Below, one piece after another: positions 18,307 through 22,286 of a stretch of DNA of 22,286 bases; within the stretch, counting starts at the first letter, position 1, and every line of letters starts with the position of its first letter. Both the position numbers and the translations under genes were made by a program. The notes below the pieces were generated by a model. It was not told where the DNA came from. It did not search any database and saw nothing but the letters and a program-made list of their open reading frames with translations. This DNA is from Hypholoma sublateritium FD-334 SS-4 (lineage: Eukaryota > Basidiomycota > Agaricomycetes > Agaricales > Strophariaceae). The stretch is taken from positions 1 through 22,286 of the forward strand of contig KN817590.1 of NCBI GenBank assembly GCA_000827495.1. Reading direction: 5' to 3'.

Positions 18307-21300
18307 CTAGGTATTTGCGCGCTTTCTCTTTCCCGCCCGCTTTTCCTGTAAGCTCTTCATGAGCTGGTACATACTTTTATTGCCTTCCAGTCGGAGGGTT
18401 TCAAAGTGTTGAACTGCAGCATCAGCGGAGTATCCTGATCGGATAAGATTTTCTATGCGCTGAATAAAAAAATAAAAGTTTCCCCAGATCTTGCGCGCCT
18501 ATTGAATCAGTGTTAGTTGCACGTCACTACAAATCAATTTATAACTTGCCGTGGCATCGTTACGGGGTCTCCAGGATGGCAATCTGCTTCTTTTTGTTGA
18601 CTCGTCCTTCAAAGATCCCCAACGCTCTTCAATTGACCGCAAANCTACCTTGCGGCCAATATCCACAAGGTATGTGCCTTCTTCCCACGCTTCCCAGAGA
18701 GCCGAAANGGTTGAATATTCGCCAAGATTTTGGGGAGCGTATGNTTCCCAGAGCAGGAGCGGATCTTCAACTGCCTTCAGAACATATGTCCAGGTGCAAT
18801 TAGAAGTAGTAAACGGTGGATAAGTGAGATTGGAAAAGGCTGTGGGTGGAGGGAGAATCTTGTCATATGATGTATGGGCGCCTAAAATCATTTCGGTGCC
18901 GCGAGTTGGAGATATTGGTGGTCCCGCAAGGCGCAGAACTATGTATTTCGTAGAGTTCGGCCCATTAACTATTTCGGGCGTCAAATATGATGGCCGATTT
19001 GCAGGTGAGTTTGGCGGCATTGATTGTCCAACTGGAAGCATAGGAGGCACAGTCGGAGGCGGAGTAACTGGTTGATTTAATAGGGAAGGGAAGGATGTAG
19101 GCCACNGAACATTGGTAGCGTGAATAGAGAAATCGAGAGCAGGTGTCACAGTAGCAGATGATGTAGAAGGCTTAGGCTTGCGAGTCATGCTACGAACGGC
19201 TGTCGATGTTGATGCTTCCGGCTGAGCTGTTTCGGTTCGGGGGCGTGATGGCGACCACTGCGCTGTTCTTCGTTTGATGATGGAGACCTCGGATTTTATA
19301 TCCCGGACCTGCGCGGATAATGTTGCAAATGCATTCTGCGTCGGAAGCTCTTGAAATGCTTGGCCAAGAGTCACTGTTTGATCATTTAGTACCTCTTCTT
19401 GCTGCCTCAAATGTGGCCATTGCTGCAGAAATCCAGCCGCTGCACTATTTTGTGAGAGTACTGTGAGTCTTCTAATAAAAGAAGACCCTGGATATTGCTG
19501 GTTTATTGCGCCGATTGCCTGGACACCATATTAACAGTTAGTAAATCAATACTGCCTGAAATAATATGACTTACCCGCCAGAAGAATGGCCGAAGTATCT
19601 GTAATAGCTCGAGAAAATTGAATGTACCCTGGTTTGTACTGCCTGAAGCACGTAGCTGAGCTATAACATTTTCGCAAAATGGAAAAATTTGCTGCTGTAG
19701 GGGAACGGGAACCTCAACCTGGGCCCATGGGACGTGATATGTTTCGCCCACAGGAAATCCGGCCAATGCGACTGTAGCCTGCATATAAGTTCATTAGTTT
19801 GATTTGAACAGAAACATTATTGATTTTCACAGACTAATTTTGGTACTTTTGACCCGTAAACTTCTTGACGAGTATTTCCCTCCCAATGACCAGCTACATC
19901 AACCTGATCAGATGGAACCCTGCAATATGTTATAAGTGATGTAAAATTTGGGATATTAAATACATACCCCATCTCCTCTAGAAGAGAGGGCACAGCTCGG
20001 CGTACAAGATGTGTCTTTTTTTTAGAAGTGATTGACGTATGCTCTAGGAAAGATGAATACATCCGTCCGAGACCATCTCCCGTAAGACTGTCTTTAATTT
20101 TCTTCCCAAATAAAACATGAATCTAGTGTTTAATTAATTTAGAGATGGATCAGTGCATTCGATATAATGAAGCACGAACTGATCTCCACGTCGCAGCATT
20201 TCCCCAATCCCATGATGGGATTTGTGTGACTAATTTGCTCTGATCAAACATGAAATAGAGATGTATTGCGAGTGCTCCAACCGGGCATCTCAATGGATTC
20301 CGATGTGGGAGGACAAAACTGTATTTAGGTTCAGTTTTCTAAAGTTCAAGTGCATTTGAATATTATAGATTCAGAATAAATAATGGGCAACTTACTCCGG
20401 GCTTTGCTGTTTTTGTTTCATGGAACATCGCGAGAACTCCAAACTGCAGTCTGTGGGATGGTGATAGTTTCCCTCCGCTATGAATACTACTTGTGTAATC
20501 TGTGAGCCGCAAATAGTATGGTTGAATGCATGACATCAAGAGTGATACCACTTCGTCACTCCGGTTCAGCGTCGAGCATTGCCATGTCCATGAAAGATGG
20601 GCTTTGATAATTGACGGTACTAATAAATACATGAGTCTTGGTACGTGCGTATCTCGAGAAGATGTTGCATTGCTTACAGTGAGATAGTTTATTAAAAATA
20701 GCTGTCGTGACTTCATCAAATTGCTCTGGACGAAGCTCAGAGTCGAGAATTGTTCCCTTTGTGATATCAAAGTCCTCGCTCCTACAGAAAATAGTGAGAA
20801 ATATTGTTGACCAACTATGAAGATAATACTAGGCATACGAAAGACGAAGGCGCTGGGCCTGGACCATGACAGCTTTGTAGAAGTCTTTTGTGCGAGAATT
20901 TGCGTATGGTCGAGTCTGTGCTATTTCAGGATTTTCATCTTCCTGGCGCTTGCGGACACGACCAAGCATGGTCATAATTTTCTTCAATGATGACTACAAG
21001 AGTACAAATTCATTGGTGATCTCAATTAATAATAATACACACAGCACGTACAGATGAAAGACGTCCCTTTGACGAATGTTTACTGGCACCACGGGTGGTG
21101 AATAACTGGCGGGTTGCAGCATATTTGAGGTATTCAATAACATGCTGCGCATCAACTATGTTGTCGGGGATAGAAGAAATATTAATGGCATTTGCAGTCC
21201 ATGTCTGTGCGCGTTGGATTAATTTTATTGTATTTATTTGATACTATTTTGCGCAATGCGCACCTTCCATAATTTGAGGACAGAACTCTCTGTCTGGCGC

Positions 21301-21955
21301 CCACCCTTTCGCCGTGTGTCAAGGATAAATTTGTCCGCCCATGCCAGCGCGTCGTGTGTTTTGTTATTATCTAAAACCTCGTCTTCCAAACCACCTTCTA
21401 CATCCTCTTCTTCTCGATCACTGTCCTCTTCGCCATCATTCTCAACCCCATCCAATCCATCGCAGAAGAAATGCTCCATGGCTGCGGCATCTTCCATAGC
21501 TTTCTCCTCATCCACTGTAGTGTCGACATCATTTGCTGTATTTTTGGAACTGTCGAAGTCTTCGAGACGTTGTCGGAGGCCAGCTTTGTTCCCACTGACT
21601 GTCAACTCCCGTTTCTTACATTCAGCCTTTAGCTGCGTGATTGTAAACGTGTCGCTGCACCAAAATCAGAATTTATCAGTGCGCGTGCGAGTCCAAATAC
21701 TGACTATCGTGATGCAGCTATCTCAATAGATTTCGGGATACTACCATTGGCTTGTGCAGAGTACGCTGTGGGAATGCGCGTGAGTAAGTGTGATAAGATT
21801 AGGCTGCTCGGATACACTTGGTGTGCGCGAGCTGGTTCAGTAGAGAAGCGCTCACCTGTCATATTAGGATTCCCATCATCTATGCCGAGATTCCCTTCGA
21901 CTACGGATTTATTCACGTTGTGCGGGACGAGATCAATGTGAGGACGTGGGTTCAT
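18307..21955 (-). CDS. Crypton-type tyrosine recombinase (SAP, Ndc10-like, GCR1_C), 13 exons
   Basis: It is predicted to cut and integrate DNA through a tyrosine-DNA intermediate. Exons: 21955-21856, 21765-21705, 21654-21264, 21204-21043, 20993-20839, 20781-20678, 20619-20396, 20338-20180, 20122-19968, 19919-19835, 19778-19575, 19518-18550, 18498-18307 (TAG). All phases match, giving 986 aa, with four unresolved bases in exon 12. A SAP DNA-binding domain lies at about 54-90 (TQLKAECKKREL, GNKAGLRQRL), followed by a very acidic segment. The recombinase/Ndc10_II-like core has R344 (LNRSDE), H490 and R493 (HLVR), H515 (AGHW) and Y525 (EVYGSK), the expected R-HxxR-H-Y set. A Ser/Pro-rich linker leads to a GCR1_C-like domain at about 860-945 (LWEAWEEG, SIEERWG, SWRPR). 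The last intron needs a GC donor. An in-frame ATG at 22049-22051 could add 32 residues. No stop or frameshift is seen. Confidence 0.88.
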
Positions 21956-22286
21956 TGCTAGGTACAGATGTATTGAGGTTGTAGACGATGAAAAAGAATG
22001 TACAACGACGAGCAAGCAATTTTTTCGGCGCCTGCGGCGCTGCCTGATCATTTTTCGACCTCATCGAGACTTGACCTAGGGTTTCGCGGGGTCACGGACA
22101 AGTCACAACTTTTTGTGATGCGCCTGCGGCATCACACATCAAATGTTGTGATTTACCGCTTTAAGGTTGTACTGGGGTTCCTAGATCCTCCGACAGTCCC
22201 ATAGGATGCTTGGAGGGTGCTCCCAAATGTTCCCAGGAATTAATTTTGGGTTGACTTTCTCCTGGGGACATCTTGGAGCATCCTGG
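21956..22286. other. Region upstream of the Crypton gene, with hairpins
   Basis: No independent gene is supported. It holds the leader or alternative N-terminus of the Crypton gene, a GCGCC-TGC-GGCGC hairpin at 22028-22040, and a second hairpin with arms GTGATGC/GCATCAC at 22115-22135 that shares the GCGCCTGCGGC core. The Crypton element's own boundary is not visible; these elements lack terminal inverted repeats. Confidence 0.6.
22216..22283. repeat. Imperfect inverted repeat at window end
   Basis: The left arm 22216-22238 (GGTGCTCCCAAATGTTCCC...) faces the right arm 22260-22283, whose complement begins GGATGCTCCAAGATGTCCCC. The arms agree at roughly three quarters of positions around a 21-nt spacer. 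It may be part of another non-autonomous element that continues past the window. Confidence 0.5.

Overview
The window looks like a piece of a filamentous basidiomycete genome, probably Agaricomycetes. The evidence is the 48-90 nt introns with fungal branch sites, a DUF6532-type gene (a family known mainly from Agaricomycetes), and the transposon families present. It is almost entirely a nest of mobile DNA. Every gene I can support lies on the minus strand. About 35 isolated N bases are scattered in it, most of them in the GC-rich island at 8.6-11.1 kb and none between 11569 and 18003. All exon models were read by eye from splice signals and reading-frame continuity.

Layout from left to right: (1) 1-5090, the 5' portion of a Ty3/Gypsy LTR retrotransposon. 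It has a gag-like ORF, then zinc knuckle plus aspartic protease, then the start of Pol, and a probable 5' LTR at about 4062-4997. Gag and NC-protease share a frame but are split by one TGA. Protease and Pol are joined by a -1 slippery heptamer. Pol breaks off before reverse transcriptase. (2) 5130-5570, an F-box-like gene fragment abutting a MITE-like element. (3) 5854-7526, a multi-exon DUF6532-type gene with a related 156-bp MITE inserted in a coding exon. (4) 7530-8110, AT-rich non-coding DNA. (5) 8110-11340, a GC-rich island made of recurrent hairpins and diverged tandem duplications. (6) 11664-17035, a complete hAT DNA transposon with a perfect 8-bp target duplication, near-identical terminal repeats and an apparently intact 14-exon transposase (926 codons). 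(7) 17044-18230, GC-rich host DNA continuing from the hAT insertion site. (8) 18307-21955 (or 22051), an apparently intact 13-exon Crypton-type tyrosine recombinase (986 codons) with SAP and GCR1_C-like domains. (9) 21956-22286, hairpins and an inverted repeat.

Together the genes describe at least three transposition chemistries: retrotransposition (Ty3), DDE cut-and-paste (hAT) and tyrosine recombination (Crypton). There are also non-autonomous palindromic elements and one or two damaged host-type genes. The most notable points are the open reading frames of the hAT and Crypton genes, the MITE in the DUF6532 exon that may supply its own in-frame splice acceptor, the hairpin family in the GC island, and the Ty3 recoding signals.
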